The notes: generated by a model not told the origin, from the letters alone. Shown: positions 1-8,550, numbered from the stretch's first letter. The stretch: DNA of 64,000 nucleotides from Mycobacterium sp. GA-1199 (GCF_001500045.1 NZ_LQIX01000023.1:306474-370473), one strand, 5' to 3'. Made by a program: numbers and translations.

Positions 1-351
1 GTCGCCGCGGGCGAGATCCCCTCGGGCACCGTCGGCGCCATGCGGTTCGGCGTGGTCGTCGACTGCGGCGAGACGACGATATCGGTCGAGCATCTCACCC
101 GCATGGCTGACGATCTGGCCCCGCATTGGCCGAACGAGATTGGATACGAGCTCGCCTTCGAGGGTGAGCCGAATATGCGGATACACCTCGAAATCGGTTC
201 TCCCGGTGAAGACCACGCCGAACAGGGGTGCCTGGCCACCGCAATGCACGCGATCAACGCCATACCCACAGTCGTCGCGGCTGAGCCGGGGCTGTATGAC
301 CTGTCGGTCATTGCACCGTTTGTCGCGCACTGGACCAATTGCAGCGGCTAA
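1..351 (+). CDS. DapB-like NAD(P)-dependent reductase, C-terminal part
   Basis: Frame 1 is open from the first base of the window to a TAA at 349-351, so the gene starts upstream and only about the last 116 codons are visible. The sequence matches the C-terminal domain of the DapB-like proteins at 368-1453, 6555-7652 and 9330-10409: an A-x-G-x-I-P-x-G-T segment, an ISVEHLTRMADDLAPHWP stretch and a final MHAINAIPTVVAA helix aligned to 'VNAIP' in the paralogues. This family is annotated as dihydrodipicolinate reductase-like or amine-dehydrogenase-like; its substrate is unknown. The nucleotide-binding N-terminus is outside the window. Confidence 0.85.
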   Translation, partial: VAAGEIPSGTVGAMRFGVVVDCGETTISVEHLTRMADDLAPHWPNEIGYELAFEGEPNMRIHLEIGSPGEDHAEQGCLATAMHAINAIPTVVAAEPGLYDLSVIAPFVAHWTNCSG

Positions 352-367
352 CTGACGCCGAGCGATG

Positions 368-1453
368 TCAGGGCTTGTTTCCGAATCCCGTGTAGCTGCG
401 AATGAGTGGCAGATCCGCCATCGTCGCGAACCCTGCGGGCGCCGCGCAGACCGCCGGGATGGCATTGACGACCTGCATCGCCACCGTGATGAGGCCCGCG
501 CGGACGTGCTCCTCAATCGACGCCTCACGCGAGAAGCTGGCCAGCGGAAAGAAGTGCGTGCGCATTGAGGGATCGCCCTCGATGGTCAGTGTCCAGCCAT
601 CGAGCGGTTGCGGCCAGTGGTCGGGATACTCACCGCCGACGGTCCAGAGCGTTTCGAATTCGATCAGCGGTTCACCGTTCCGATGTCCGATGAAATTCCA
701 GCGCTGTCCGGCCGTGCTGCCCTGCCGCACCACGTGATCGAAGACCTGGAGGTCTTTGGTTGCCGGCACCGTTTCCAGGGTCACCGAGACGCCGTCGATG
801 TCGGCATTCAAGCTGTCGGAGATGAACCAGGTCTGCTCGACGAACAGCTTCGTCAGAAAACTCAGGTACGTGTTGGCCGTGGGGGTCACCTCGTCAACCG
901 GTCGGCCGAACCACATTCCATCGAAGGTGATTCCGGTGCTCTCCCACAGCGTCCAATCGGCCCTCTCCTGGAGCGTCAGGCGCTCGATCGTGCGACTCAT
1001 ACCCGACAGTGCCAGCGGCAGCACACCAGACAGATTGCCCGGGTTGAGCCCGCTGCCGTGGATGGTGCTGTTGCCCTTCTCGCACGCCGCCAGGACCTTG
1101 TCCCGGTCGGCCTCGGGAATGCGCCGAGGGTGGAACAGAAATGACGGCGTTGCCACGTTCTTCCCGCTCTCGAGCAACGCACAGACATCGTCGAGGTCGG
1201 TGAAAGACGGTGCGTACAACACGAGGTCGGCGTCCAGCGCGCGGATCGCGGCAACATCGGTGGTGGCGGTGACGCCGATGGGCGCTCTGTTGACCAGGGT
1301 CCCGATGTCGACCCCGTTCTTGGCGTCGGAATACACGCGGGCTCCGACCAACTCGAGGTCGGGGCGGTGATCGAGGATGGTGGTGATCATCTCGGAGCCG
1401 ACGGCGCCGGTGGCCCATTGAATGATCCGCAATGGGCGGCTGTCGGCGGTCAT
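368..1453 (-). CDS. DapB-like NAD(P)-dependent reductase
   Basis: The protein has 361 residues from an ATG at 1453. The longer open frame upstream has no family similarity, so this start is preferred. It opens with a Rossmann segment (RIIQWATGAVGSEM) and has the family's C-terminal domain ending in VNAIPAVCAAPAG. The family is annotated as dihydrodipicolinate reductase N-terminus/amine dehydrogenase-like, and a redox or imine-reducing role is an inference. It converges on the partial paralogue that ends at 351 and is divergent from the SDR at 1551. The shared 97-bp promoter region holds a candidate operator at 1499-1514. It is one of four paralogues in the first 10.4 kb. Confidence 0.88.
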   Translation of the reverse strand: MTADSRPLRIIQWATGAVGSEMITTILDHRPDLELVGARVYSDAKNGVDIGTLVNRAPIGVTATTDVAAIRALDADLVLYAPSFTDLDDVCALLESGKNVATPSFLFHPRRIPEADRDKVLAACEKGNSTIHGSGLNPGNLSGVLPLALSGMSRTIERLTLQERADWTLWESTGITFDGMWFGRPVDEVTPTANTYLSFLTKLFVEQTWFISDSLNADIDGVSVTLETVPATKDLQVFDHVVRQGSTAGQRWNFIGHRNGEPLIEFETLWTVGGEYPDHWPQPLDGWTLTIEGDPSMRTHFFPLASFSREASIEEHVRAGLITVAMQVVNAIPAVCAAPAGFATMADLPLIRSYTGFGNKP

Positions 1454-1498
1454 AGAGCGGCCCACTTCGAAACCGTCACAGTGCGACAGTACACCGGT

Positions 1499-1514
1499 GA
1501 TAACGTAGGTTCTC
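1499..1514 (+). promoter_or_regulatory. -10 box plus GTTCTC half-site
   Basis: GATAACGTAGGTTCTC lies between the divergent genes 368-1453 and 1551-2393. It contains a TAACGT -10-like hexamer (1501-1506) followed after 3 nt by TTCTC. The same arrangement occurs at 39.7 kb and 40.4 kb on the minus strand, and with TAGTGT at 12.84 kb. It also fits the 6-4-6 inverted repeat of the other sites with one mismatch (GATAAC for GAGAAC). A second ATTCTC lies at 1531-1536. The regulator is unknown. Confidence 0.45.
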
Positions 1515-1550
1515 ACAATCGGTAAATGAAATTCTCGACAGGAGCGCGCC

Positions 1551-2393
1551 GTGGACGATGTGCTGAGGTACCGGGGCAAGTCGGTGGTTGTAACGGGTGC
1601 GGCATCGGGCATGGGCCAGGCGACCGCGCAAATCCTCGTCGATCTCGGTGCGGCGGTCACCGCCCTGGACATCAAACCCACGACCGTTCCCGTCTCCCGC
1701 GCGCTACAGATCGATCTACGAGACAAGACGAGCATCGAACAGGTCGCGGCGTCCATCGGCGGCCCCGTCGACGGGCTCTTCAGCTGTGCGGGGCTGCCCG
1801 GTCCGCCGTTCAGCGAATGGGACACGATTCTGGTCAACTTCGTCGGTGCACGTCACCTGGCCGAGCAGCTCGTGCCGAAGATGTCCGACGGGTCGGCCAT
1901 CAGCGTGATTTCGTCGTCGGCCGCGATCGGTTGGCAGGACCACATCAAGGTCATCACAGGCCTGCTCGAAACCAAGGGGTTCGAGGCCGCCGTCGAATGG
2001 CTCAGCGCCAACGAAAAGTTGTGGTCGTGGAGCGGCTATGCCTACTCGAAGTACATCATCGATGCGTGGGTGGGCTGGTGGTATCCCGAACTCGGCCGCC
2101 GCGGCATCCGCATCAACTGCATCAACCCGGGCCCCACGGAGACGGCGATGATGCCGGCCTTCCAGGACCTGATGGGCAAGGACACCGTCGATCAGGCGGT
2201 CGGACCGATCGGACGGTATTCGACTGCCGAGGAACAAGCCTGGCCGCTGGTCTGCCTCGGCAGCCCACGGTTCAGTTATGTCGGCGGTGAGGTGCTGTGG
2301 ACCGACGGCGGGTGGAACGGCGCCATGACGATGGGCAGGCATCACGCGCAGTGGGCCGACACGGCAGCCGCAGAGATGTCGAAGAACAGCTGA
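1551..2393 (+). CDS. SDR family oxidoreductase (3-alpha-HSD/coniferyl alcohol dehydrogenase-like)
   Basis: The GTG start at 1551 has AGGAG 7 nt upstream; the protein has 280 residues. The Rossmann motif VVVTGAASGMGQA is near residue 10, a Ser-rich strand (SVISSSAAIG) precedes the YAYSK catalytic Tyr-x3-Lys, and INPGPTETAM follows. A tryptophan-rich insert before the active site and a dinucleotide-dependent fold suggest a 3-alpha-hydroxysteroid or coniferyl-alcohol dehydrogenase-like subgroup, a family-level judgement. It probably interconverts a hydroxyl and a keto group on the island's substrate. It is convergent with the SDR at 2445-3203. Confidence 0.85.
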   Translation: MDDVLRYRGKSVVVTGAASGMGQATAQILVDLGAAVTALDIKPTTVPVSRALQIDLRDKTSIEQVAASIGGPVDGLFSCAGLPGPPFSEWDTILVNFVGARHLAEQLVPKMSDGSAISVISSSAAIGWQDHIKVITGLLETKGFEAAVEWLSANEKLWSWSGYAYSKYIIDAWVGWWYPELGRRGIRINCINPGPTETAMMPAFQDLMGKDTVDQAVGPIGRYSTAEEQAWPLVCLGSPRFSYVGGEVLWTDGGWNGAMTMGRHHAQWADTAAAEMSKNS

Positions 2394-2444
2394 GCGCCCT
2401 GATGGAGCCCAGCCGACGGATCCAAATCCCCTGACTGGCAATAT

Positions 2445-3203
2445 CTATCGGCCGGCGCTCAGGCGGGGGGCCAGGTTCACGATGTCGCTCACGACCGTGG
2501 GGTTAGCGCGGGACATGGCGATCAACGACAGCATGGCGTTGGCCACGTCGTTGACGGCGGACATCTTCGCCGGAATCTGACCCTCCTGTGCCCAGGCCCG
2601 GTAGAGATCGGCCAGAAGGTCCCGGTCCGCCCCGCGGAGAATCTCGGTGCCCTCCGTCGGGCCGACGCTGACACGGATGACGGCCAGTTCCGGATGCTCG
2701 GCCCGCCATGATCGCAGGATCTCGTCCAGCGCGGCCTTGCTGGCGTGGTAGGCCGCGACGCCCGCGCGTGGCCTACCGACATCGTGACTGGACGCGACGA
2801 GCGCGACCGCGTCGTCGGCGAGGTGGGGGAGCGCTGCACGCAGCACATGCGATGCGCCTACCGCGTTGACGGCGTAGGCGTGCAACCACGTCGTGACGTC
2901 GGTCTCCTCGATCAACGCGAACGGCACCACGGCGCTGGTGAATACCACCGCGTCGAGCTGACCGAACATCGTGGCCACCTCGTCGACGACCCGCTCGATC
3001 GCGCGTGGATCGGAGACGTCGAGCTCGTGCGCGGAACCGTCGAGCTCTTCGGCCAGACCGGACAGGAGCTCGACCCGTCTGGCCGCGAGCGCGACACGGG
3101 CGCCCCTGGTGTGAGCCGCCCGCGCAAGCGCGTGACCGATGCCCGAGGATGCGCCGATCACGAGCATCCTCGTGCCCTCGATATTGGAGTGTCGATCGCT
3201 CAT
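2445..3203 (-). CDS. SDR family oxidoreductase
   Basis: The protein has 252 residues from an ATG at 3203 with GGAGAAG upstream. Classical SDR features are visible: MLVIGASSGIGHALA cofactor loop near residue 13, an AARR stretch after the second strand that fits NADP preference, ALVASSH before the YHASK catalytic motif, and VSVGPTEGTEI. It lies downstream of and co-directional with the duplicated-fold protein and Bfd-like gene (4036-3216), with only 12 nt between them, so the three probably form one operon. The substrate is unknown. Confidence 0.85.
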   Translation of the reverse strand: MSDRHSNIEGTRMLVIGASSGIGHALARAAHTRGARVALAARRVELLSGLAEELDGSAHELDVSDPRAIERVVDEVATMFGQLDAVVFTSAVVPFALIEETDVTTWLHAYAVNAVGASHVLRAALPHLADDAVALVASSHDVGRPRAGVAAYHASKAALDEILRSWRAEHPELAVIRVSVGPTEGTEILRGADRDLLADLYRAWAQEGQIPAKMSAVNDVANAMLSLIAMSRANPTVVSDIVNLAPRLSAGR

Positions 3204-3215
3204 GCCGTGCTTCTC

Positions 3216-3395
3216 CTACCTGACTTGAGTTTCCGCTTCCGCGGATTTGATGATCGAGCGGATCGTTCGTCGGCACCTGCCACAGTCCGATCCGGCACCG
3301 CAGGCGTCGGACACCTGACGCGACGTCCTGGCTCCTGAGGCGACGGCATCGGAGACCGCCTCGATCGTTATGCCCAGACACAAGCAGACATACAT
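3216..3395 (-). CDS. Bfd-like [2Fe-2S] ferredoxin-type protein
   Basis: This small protein of 59 residues starts at ATG 3395, overlapping the TGA of the upstream gene by one base (TGATG). It has the bacterioferritin-associated-ferredoxin cysteine pattern: C4-x-C6 at the N-terminus and C38-G-R-C41 in DACGAGSDCGRC, so four ligands for a [2Fe-2S] cluster. Bfd domains pass electrons to partner proteins. Here it is translationally coupled to the duplicated-fold protein and lies opposite a P450, so an electron-carrier role in this locus is possible but unproven. No other ferredoxin was seen in the window. Confidence 0.85.
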   Translation of the reverse strand: MYVCLCLGITIEAVSDAVASGARTSRQVSDACGAGSDCGRCRRTIRSIIKSAEAETQVR

Positions 3396-4036
3396 CAGTG
3401 CAGATCCGTCCCGGCCGTCTCGGCCAGCCGCATCGCATGGACGAACCGCCCGACGAAGACGGGCGGATAGGCGCCGACGCCGGCGGAGGTCAGCCACTCC
3501 GAAGCGATGTCGGAGTCCGCGATCCACTGCAACGCGGTACGGGCCGACGCGAGCTGATGAAGAAAGAGCACTTCGCGAGGAGTGTCGAAGGCGCGGTACA
3601 CGAGTGTTCGGCGGATTCCTGAGCGGGCGAAGTCGGCGAGTGATTCGCGCACGCGAGCCATGAAGACCTCGACGTTCTGGACCCGGGTGACGGCGGCAAC
3701 CACCACCTCGGTACCCGGCTCGGGGGGCTCGCCGAGGTCGAATCGTTCGACGACCTCACCGGCGAAGATGGCGGGAAGGTCGTCGATGCCGACCGCGTCG
3801 AACCAGTCGAAGAAGTACGGGGAGCGGAGGAGGTCGAGCAGCGGCCGCTCGGTTCGGATCCCGATGACGACCAGGACCTTCCCAGGGTCGACCACCGACT
3901 CGTACACGAACGCATACCGCGCACCGAGATCGCGGAGACTTTCTTCGTGCTGCGCGAGCACCGGTCCCACGCGCTCGGATTCGGCGATCCGGAACTCGAC
4001 GGCGAAGATGAAGCTGCGTACGGCGGCTGGAGCCAT
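3395..4036 (-). CDS. Duplicated alpha/beta-barrel-like protein of unknown function
   Basis: ATG 4036 is preferred over an upstream start at 4072 because AAGGAGG sits 5 nt before it; the protein has 213 residues. Two repeats of about 95 residues align by eye: the pair LRSPYFFDWFDAVGIDDLPAIFAG and IADSDIASEWLTSAGVGAYPPVF shares aromatic and Gly positions, as do the preceding AFVYESVVDPGKVLVV and TLVYRAFDTPREVLFL. This suggests a tandem ferredoxin-like (dimeric alpha-beta barrel) fold. No catalytic motif is recognised and no function is assigned. It is coupled to the Bfd-like gene and divergent from the P450 at 4223. Confidence 0.7.
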   Translation of the reverse strand: MAPAAVRSFIFAVEFRIAESERVGPVLAQHEESLRDLGARYAFVYESVVDPGKVLVVIGIRTERPLLDLLRSPYFFDWFDAVGIDDLPAIFAGEVVERFDLGEPPEPGTEVVVAAVTRVQNVEVFMARVRESLADFARSGIRRTLVYRAFDTPREVLFLHQLASARTALQWIADSDIASEWLTSAGVGAYPPVFVGRFVHAMRLAETAGTDLH

Positions 4037-4089
4037 TGCCGCCTCCTTCGATCCCGTTCTAAGCAGGTGCACTCGACGTCACGCGATGC

Positions 4090-4105
4090 GAGAATTCATA
4101 TTCTC
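4090..4105. promoter_or_regulatory. 16-bp inverted-repeat operator candidate
   Basis: GAGAATTCATATTCTC has perfect 6-bp arms and a 4-bp spacer. It lies in the 186-bp divergent region between the gene starting at 4036 (minus) and the P450 at 4223 (plus). A related site follows at 4201-4216. It is one of the best examples of the recurrent GAGAAT-N4-ATTCTC element in this window, typical in size of a TetR-family operator. Confidence 0.65.
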
Positions 4106-4200
4106 ATACGGGCGTTTGTGGCGGTAGGCGGCCGTGACGCGGGCGCTCGGCGGTGCCCACCGGGAGGCCGAGCCGGGAGAAATCCGCCAAAACGGCGACC

Positions 4201-4216
4201 GAGAAAGCCTATTCTC
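4201..4216 (+). promoter_or_regulatory. Operator candidate overlapping leaderless P450 promoter
   Basis: GAGAAAGCCTATTCTC differs from the consensus arms at one position. Inside it, TATTCT (4210-4215) fits the TANNNT -10 consensus and is followed after 7 nt by the GTG of the P450 at 4223, so the transcript would be leaderless. A protein bound here would cover the -10 box and the transcription start. Confidence 0.6.
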
Positions 4217-4222
4217 ACGGTT

Positions 4223-5419
4223 GTGACCTACAGGGTGAAGGTTGAGCCGTATTACGACCCGTTCGACTTTGACATCGACGACGATCCCTACCCCGTATGG
4301 AAAAGGCTGCGCGACGAAGCGCCGCTCTACCGCAACGACAAATACGGTTTCTACGCGCTGAGCAGGCACACCGACGTCGCCCGAGAGCTGGCCAACTGGC
4401 AGGATTATCGCTCGGGCAAAGGCACCACCATCGACATCATCCTCAACGGCGTCGAGGTACCGCCGGGCATCATCCTGTTCGAGGACCCTCCGATCCACGA
4501 CTTTCATCGCAGCCTGTTGTCGGGTGTGTTCACGCCACGGCGCATGGCTGCCATCGAACCGTTGGCGCGAGAGTTCTGCCGGCGCGCCTTGGAGCCACTC
4601 GAGAACGCCGAGACGTTCGACTTCATCGCCGACCTCGGAGCATGGATGCCGATGCGCACCATCGGATATCTGTTGGGCATACCGGAGGACAAGCAAATCG
4701 CCATCCGTCAGAACACCGACCGGCTTCTCGAACTCAAAGACGGCGAACTCGTCGATGCGGCCGATGACATGCTGACGCGACAAGGCTCGATGCTGGAGGA
4801 GTTCATCGATTGGCGTTACGACCACCCATCAGACGATCTGATGACCGAACTGGTCAACGCCGAGATCCAGGAACGTGACGGTAGCCGCAGGCGGTTGACC
4901 CGCGGAGAGGTGTTGACGTACGCCGGAACACTCGTCGGCGCAGGAAACGAAACGACGACGCGGCTGATCGGCTTTGCCGGCCAACTGCTTTCCGACCACC
5001 CCGACCAACGGCGTGAATTAGCAGAAGATTTCAGTCTGATCCCCGCGGCGATCGAAGAGGTGCTGCGCTACGAGGCGCCATCGCCTGTGCAGGCACGACA
5101 CGTCGCTCGTGATGTCGAATTCTATGGCCAGACGGTCGCCGAGGGCTCGGTGATGCTGCTGATCAACGGTTCGGCGAACCGGGACGAGCGACAGTACCCG
5201 GACGCGGACCGGTTCGACATCCACCGGCAGGCCACTCATTTGTCATTCGGTCGCGGCATTCACTTCTGCCTCGGCGCCGCGCTTGCGCGGATGCAAGCGC
5301 GGGTCGCGCTCGAGGAGGTGCTGAAGCGATGGCCCGACTGGGAGGTCGATTACGCTGCGGCCAAACGCGCTCACACCTCCAGCGTCAGAGGGTGGTCCAC
5401 GCTTCCTGTGGCGGTGTGA
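4223..5419 (+). CDS. Cytochrome P450
   Basis: The protein has 398 residues from GTG 4223; the open frame extends upstream, but only from here does it look like a P450 (YDPFDFDIDDDPYPVW). Landmarks are the I-helix AGNETTTR near residue 240, ExxR (EVLR) near 279 and the heme loop FGRGIHFCLG with the axial Cys at 349. The CYP family could not be named. It is expected to hydroxylate a hydrophobic substrate with electrons from a ferredoxin. It is followed 2 nt later by the AveC-like membrane protein and then a DapB-like reductase, probably one operon. Confidence 0.92.
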   Translation: MTYRVKVEPYYDPFDFDIDDDPYPVWKRLRDEAPLYRNDKYGFYALSRHTDVARELANWQDYRSGKGTTIDIILNGVEVPPGIILFEDPPIHDFHRSLLSGVFTPRRMAAIEPLAREFCRRALEPLENAETFDFIADLGAWMPMRTIGYLLGIPEDKQIAIRQNTDRLLELKDGELVDAADDMLTRQGSMLEEFIDWRYDHPSDDLMTELVNAEIQERDGSRRRLTRGEVLTYAGTLVGAGNETTTRLIGFAGQLLSDHPDQRRELAEDFSLIPAAIEEVLRYEAPSPVQARHVARDVEFYGQTVAEGSVMLLINGSANRDERQYPDADRFDIHRQATHLSFGRGIHFCLGAALARMQARVALEEVLKRWPDWEVDYAAAKRAHTSSVRGWSTLPVAV

Positions 5420-5421
5420 GG

Positions 5422-6486
5422 GTGACCAATACCGTTGACCGCACGCCGGACTCCGCTTCCGGAAAACCGGCAGAGGTGACCTTCTCCCCGTGGCCCGCCA
5501 GGATCGGGTGGCCGCTGTTCTGCATCGCATACCTGGCGTTCGCCATCGTGACCATCGCGAACATTCAGACAGGTCTGCACGGGGACCCGAAGAAAGCGAA
5601 CCCGAATTTAGGCCCCGACCCGTATCCGCCGTTCCTCGGTTTCGACAACTGGCCGCTGGCCGTCTCCATCAGCTCGATCCCGTTGGCGATCGGTCTGATC
5701 GCCGTCCTGGTGTGGTTGTCGTGGCGGCAGCGGAAGGTGCACTGGGCGGTCATCATCGCGTTTGCCGGCCTGATCACCGGGGCGCTGGATCCACTGGCGA
5801 ACTGGGCGACGTTCGCGATATTCGATCCGCGCATGTTGCACTTCCCGCTGTCCTGGCCGTACGTGAACATCTCACCGAATCTCGAACCGGCGCTGGCGTT
5901 CCTGGGCGGCTACGCCGCTTACTATCTGCTGAACGGTCTGGGGTTTCTGAAGTTGCACGACCGGTTCTTGGATCCGGTGATGCGTCGCATCGGCTGGTTG
6001 GCGCCGCGCAGACTGCTGCGGGTGTTCATCGGTGCGACGATCATCGCCGTCCCGATAAACGGGCTCATCCAGTTCACCTGGATGAGAGCCGGAATCTTCT
6101 ACTACACAGAGGCAGTCGGTCCGGTGCTGCACATCGGTCACATCCACTTTCCTCTGATCATGGCGGTGTACGACGCCCCGATCTTCGCCATGGTCGCCGT
6201 GATGTGCGTGCGGGACGAGAGTGGCGAACTGGTCTTGATCAACCGCCTTGCGCGCTGGATGCCCGCGAGGCGGGGGCGCCCGAAGGTGACGCTGACTCGG
6301 CAGCTGTTGATATCTGCGACGGTGGGCCTGGTGTCGTTCGCTGTGCCGCTGGCCGTGTTGTCCGGGCTGCGGGAGGCAGGTCTGTCGCGGCCTTCCTTCG
6401 ATCAGAACCCCTATCCGAATGTAAACCTGTACGACCCCTACGGTCATCTCGAGGAAGCCGGCAAGCCGGGACCGTTCTACCGCTGA
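5422..6486 (+). CDS. AveC-like multi-pass membrane protein
   Basis: The GTG at 5422 lies 2 nt after the P450 stop; the ribosome-binding site is poor and a slightly later GTG is possible. The protein has about 354 residues with roughly six to seven hydrophobic segments. A DPLANW motif near residue 118 and the overall layout recall the AveC spirocyclase-like family that mycobacteria often carry beside P450s; AveC itself acts in avermectin spiroketal formation. Assignment to that family is from general resemblance only. It could modify or transport the P450 product. The C-terminal tail (NLYDPYGHLEEAG) is soluble. Confidence 0.6.
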   Translation: MTNTVDRTPDSASGKPAEVTFSPWPARIGWPLFCIAYLAFAIVTIANIQTGLHGDPKKANPNLGPDPYPPFLGFDNWPLAVSISSIPLAIGLIAVLVWLSWRQRKVHWAVIIAFAGLITGALDPLANWATFAIFDPRMLHFPLSWPYVNISPNLEPALAFLGGYAAYYLLNGLGFLKLHDRFLDPVMRRIGWLAPRRLLRVFIGATIIAVPINGLIQFTWMRAGIFYYTEAVGPVLHIGHIHFPLIMAVYDAPIFAMVAVMCVRDESGELVLINRLARWMPARRGRPKVTLTRQLLISATVGLVSFAVPLAVLSGLREAGLSRPSFDQNPYPNVNLYDPYGHLEEAGKPGPFYR

Positions 6487-6554
6487 CATGGTCTTTCCCA
6501 GGTAAGTCCAACGATGACGAGAACTGTTGCCCTGCAGGGTGAGGAGGAAGAACC

Positions 6555-7652
6555 GTGACCGACTTCTCCGGTCGTCGCTATCGAGTTGTGCACGTCGGTA
6601 CCGGGTTGACCGGCAGGGAGGCGTTGCGCGCGGTCATCGAGGACCCGTCGCTCGATCTCGTCGGGGTGAAGGTGTCGACACCTGAAAAGGCCGGGATGGA
6701 CGCGGGAGAACTGTGCGGTGCACCAGCTGTCGGAGTTCGTGCGACCGATGATCTCTCAGCTGTTCTCGCGCTGAAACCCGACTGCGTGACGTATTGCGCG
6801 ACCGCCGTCCGTCGCGAAGAAGAGGCGATCGCGGACATCGCCACGTATCTCAGAGCCGGGGTCAATGTGGTGACGTTCTCGCTGATCCCGATGATCTATC
6901 CCCCGGCCGCACCCGCGCCATGGAGAGATGACCTCGAAAGGGCGGCCGCTGAGGGTAATTCAACGTTCTATGCCACCGGTAGCGAGCCGGGGTTCATCAG
7001 CCTGAACATCCCCACGGCTCTGCTGGCAGGAGCGGGTCGAGTCGACTCGTACCGGATGGACGAATACGCGGTCGACCTCGACAAGGCATACCCGATATGG
7101 GACGTCCTCCATGAGTCGATGGGATTCGGTAAGCCCGACGGCCATGTGCCGGTCCGAATCGCGTCGGGGAAGGTCAACAAGGACTGGAGCACGGTGGTGA
7201 CCTACATCGCCGACATCCTCGGATTCGAACTCGATGGGATAGAGCTGGATTGGGAGACGCTGCTCGCACCGACCGACCTGGTGACCGCGCTCGGTGTCAT
7301 CCCGGAGGGAACGATCTGTGCGCACCGGTGGCAGCTCGCCGGGATCGTCAGAGGCCGCCCTGCCGTCGCGGTTCAATACTTCGCGACGGTCAGCAGCACG
7401 CCGTGGCCCGATCGCTGGCCCAAGCCGGCACGCGAAGGCCAAGGCGGAATGGTGTTCCGCGTCAACGGCAATCCCAACATGAGCCTCGAACTGCACCTCG
7501 AGCAATCGAGCGACGACCGGGTGAATCCCGGTGTCGTGGCGACGGCGCTCGCGGCGGTGAACGCCATCCCGAGCGTTGTCGGAGCTCCACCGGGCGTGAT
7601 CTCCAGCCCCCTGTCGGGGCCGTCGGTCGTCACCCGGCAGTCCAGCGCTTAG
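6555..7652 (+). CDS. DapB-like NAD(P)-dependent reductase
   Basis: The protein has 365 residues from a GTG at 6555 with GAGGAGGAAG just upstream. The N-terminal motif VVHVGTGLTGREAL gives a GxGxxG nucleotide-binding loop. The middle DPSLDLVGVKVSTPEKAGMD and the C-terminal AVNAIPSVVGAPPG match the paralogues at 368 and 9330. Together with the P450 and AveC-like genes it forms a plus-strand run that ends by overlapping (4 nt) the convergent SDR at 7649. The family is annotated as dihydrodipicolinate reductase-like; the true substrate is unknown. Confidence 0.88.
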   Translation: MTDFSGRRYRVVHVGTGLTGREALRAVIEDPSLDLVGVKVSTPEKAGMDAGELCGAPAVGVRATDDLSAVLALKPDCVTYCATAVRREEEAIADIATYLRAGVNVVTFSLIPMIYPPAAPAPWRDDLERAAAEGNSTFYATGSEPGFISLNIPTALLAGAGRVDSYRMDEYAVDLDKAYPIWDVLHESMGFGKPDGHVPVRIASGKVNKDWSTVVTYIADILGFELDGIELDWETLLAPTDLVTALGVIPEGTICAHRWQLAGIVRGRPAVAVQYFATVSSTPWPDRWPKPAREGQGGMVFRVNGNPNMSLELHLEQSSDDRVNPGVVATALAAVNAIPSVVGAPPGVISSPLSGPSVVTRQSSA

Positions 7653-8470
7653 CTGCCCGTCACGCCGACGTCCACCGGGATGGCGGCGGCCGTGACGAAT
7701 CTCGCTTCGTCGGATGCCAACCACGCGACCGCATTGGCGATGTCCTCGGACGTGGTGATCGCGTCCGGCAGGAGTTGCTTTGTGAACCCGGGACGCAGCG
7801 CCGGATTCGACTTCGCCGCCTCGGCCATCGCCTCGATCATCCGACCGCTTCCCATCGGCGTCGCCACCGAGCCGGGGTGCAAGCTGTTCACTCGGATGTG
7901 GTACTTGCCGAGTTCGGCGGCGAAAGAACGGGCCAGCGCCGTGACGGCGTGCTTACTGGCCGTGTAGGCAATCATGAACGGCTCCACGGTGAGGCCGGCG
8001 GCCGACCCGACGAGGATGATGGAGCCACCCCGCCCGCCGGCGACGATGTGCTTGGCTCCTGCCATCACCGTGTTCCAGGTGCCGACGATGTTGATGTCGA
8101 TGGTGTCCCGGAAGTCACGCGGTGACACGTGATCCCACGCGGCCGGCACGCAGATTCCCGCGTTAGCAACGATGACATCGAGTCGGCCGAGCTCGGCGAC
8201 CGCGTTGTCGACGGCGGTACAGAGACCGTCGTAATGTCGGGTGTCGACGACCGCCGTCACCGACCGCCGGCCATTGGCTTTCACCATCTCCGCCGTCTCG
8301 GCCAGATCCTCAGGCGTGGCGGAATCGTAGGGGACACTCGGTGGTAGCGGGCCGGCGATGTCAACGAGAATGACGTCGGCGCCATCGGCGCTGAGCCTTT
8401 CGGCGTGAGCGCGTCCCTGTCCGCGGGCCGCCCCGGTGATGAGCGCGACCTTGTCGGTCATGTCTGGCAC
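7649..8470 (-). CDS. Mycofactocin-coupled SDR family oxidoreductase
   Basis: The protein has 273 residues if GTG 8470 is used; ATG 8461 (MTDKVALIT...) is an equally plausible start and neither has a clear ribosome-binding site. The sequence has the hallmarks of the mycofactocin-associated SDR subgroup: TGAARGQGRAHAERL, a DI-containing second strand followed by a long insertion (PEDLAETAEMVKANGRR), YTASK catalytic motif and HPGSVATPM. Enzymes of this group keep their nicotinamide cofactor bound and are recycled through mycofactocin. That suggests oxidation of an alcohol in this pathway. No mycofactocin biosynthesis genes are in the window. Confidence 0.85.
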   Translation of the reverse strand: MPDMTDKVALITGAARGQGRAHAERLSADGADVILVDIAGPLPPSVPYDSATPEDLAETAEMVKANGRRSVTAVVDTRHYDGLCTAVDNAVAELGRLDVIVANAGICVPAAWDHVSPRDFRDTIDINIVGTWNTVMAGAKHIVAGGRGGSIILVGSAAGLTVEPFMIAYTASKHAVTALARSFAAELGKYHIRVNSLHPGSVATPMGSGRMIEAMAEAAKSNPALRPGFTKQLLPDAITTSEDIANAVAWLASDEARFVTAAAIPVDVGVTGS

Positions 8471-8490
8471 ATGCGCACGCTACCGCACCC

Positions 8491-8506
8491 GAGAATTCGG
8501 ATTGAC
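8491..8506 (+). promoter_or_regulatory. Partial operator half-site before SDR 8551
   Basis: GAGAATTCGGATTGAC keeps the left arm and ATT of the recurrent GAGAAT-N4-ATTCTC element but has two mismatches in the right arm. It lies between the divergent SDR genes at 8470 and 8551. TAGCTT at 8537-8542 followed after 8 nt by ATG 8551 could be a leaderless -10 box. This is a weak member of the set. Confidence 0.35.
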
Positions 8507-8550
8507 GCTTTTGGAGAGCGGCCGTTGCGTAAGTGATAGCTTCACCAATC

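Noticed and set aside
2391..2461. Inverted arms TGAGCGCC (2391-2398) and GGCGCTCA (2454-2461) between two convergent SDR genes, as a possible terminator.
   Set aside because: The 55-nt loop is too long for an intrinsic terminator, and no T-tract follows on either strand.
3947..4222. Upstream extension of the P450 reading frame (3947-4222).
   Set aside because: It covers the divergent promoter with both inverted repeats and lacks P450 similarity; the protein starts sensibly at GTG 4223.
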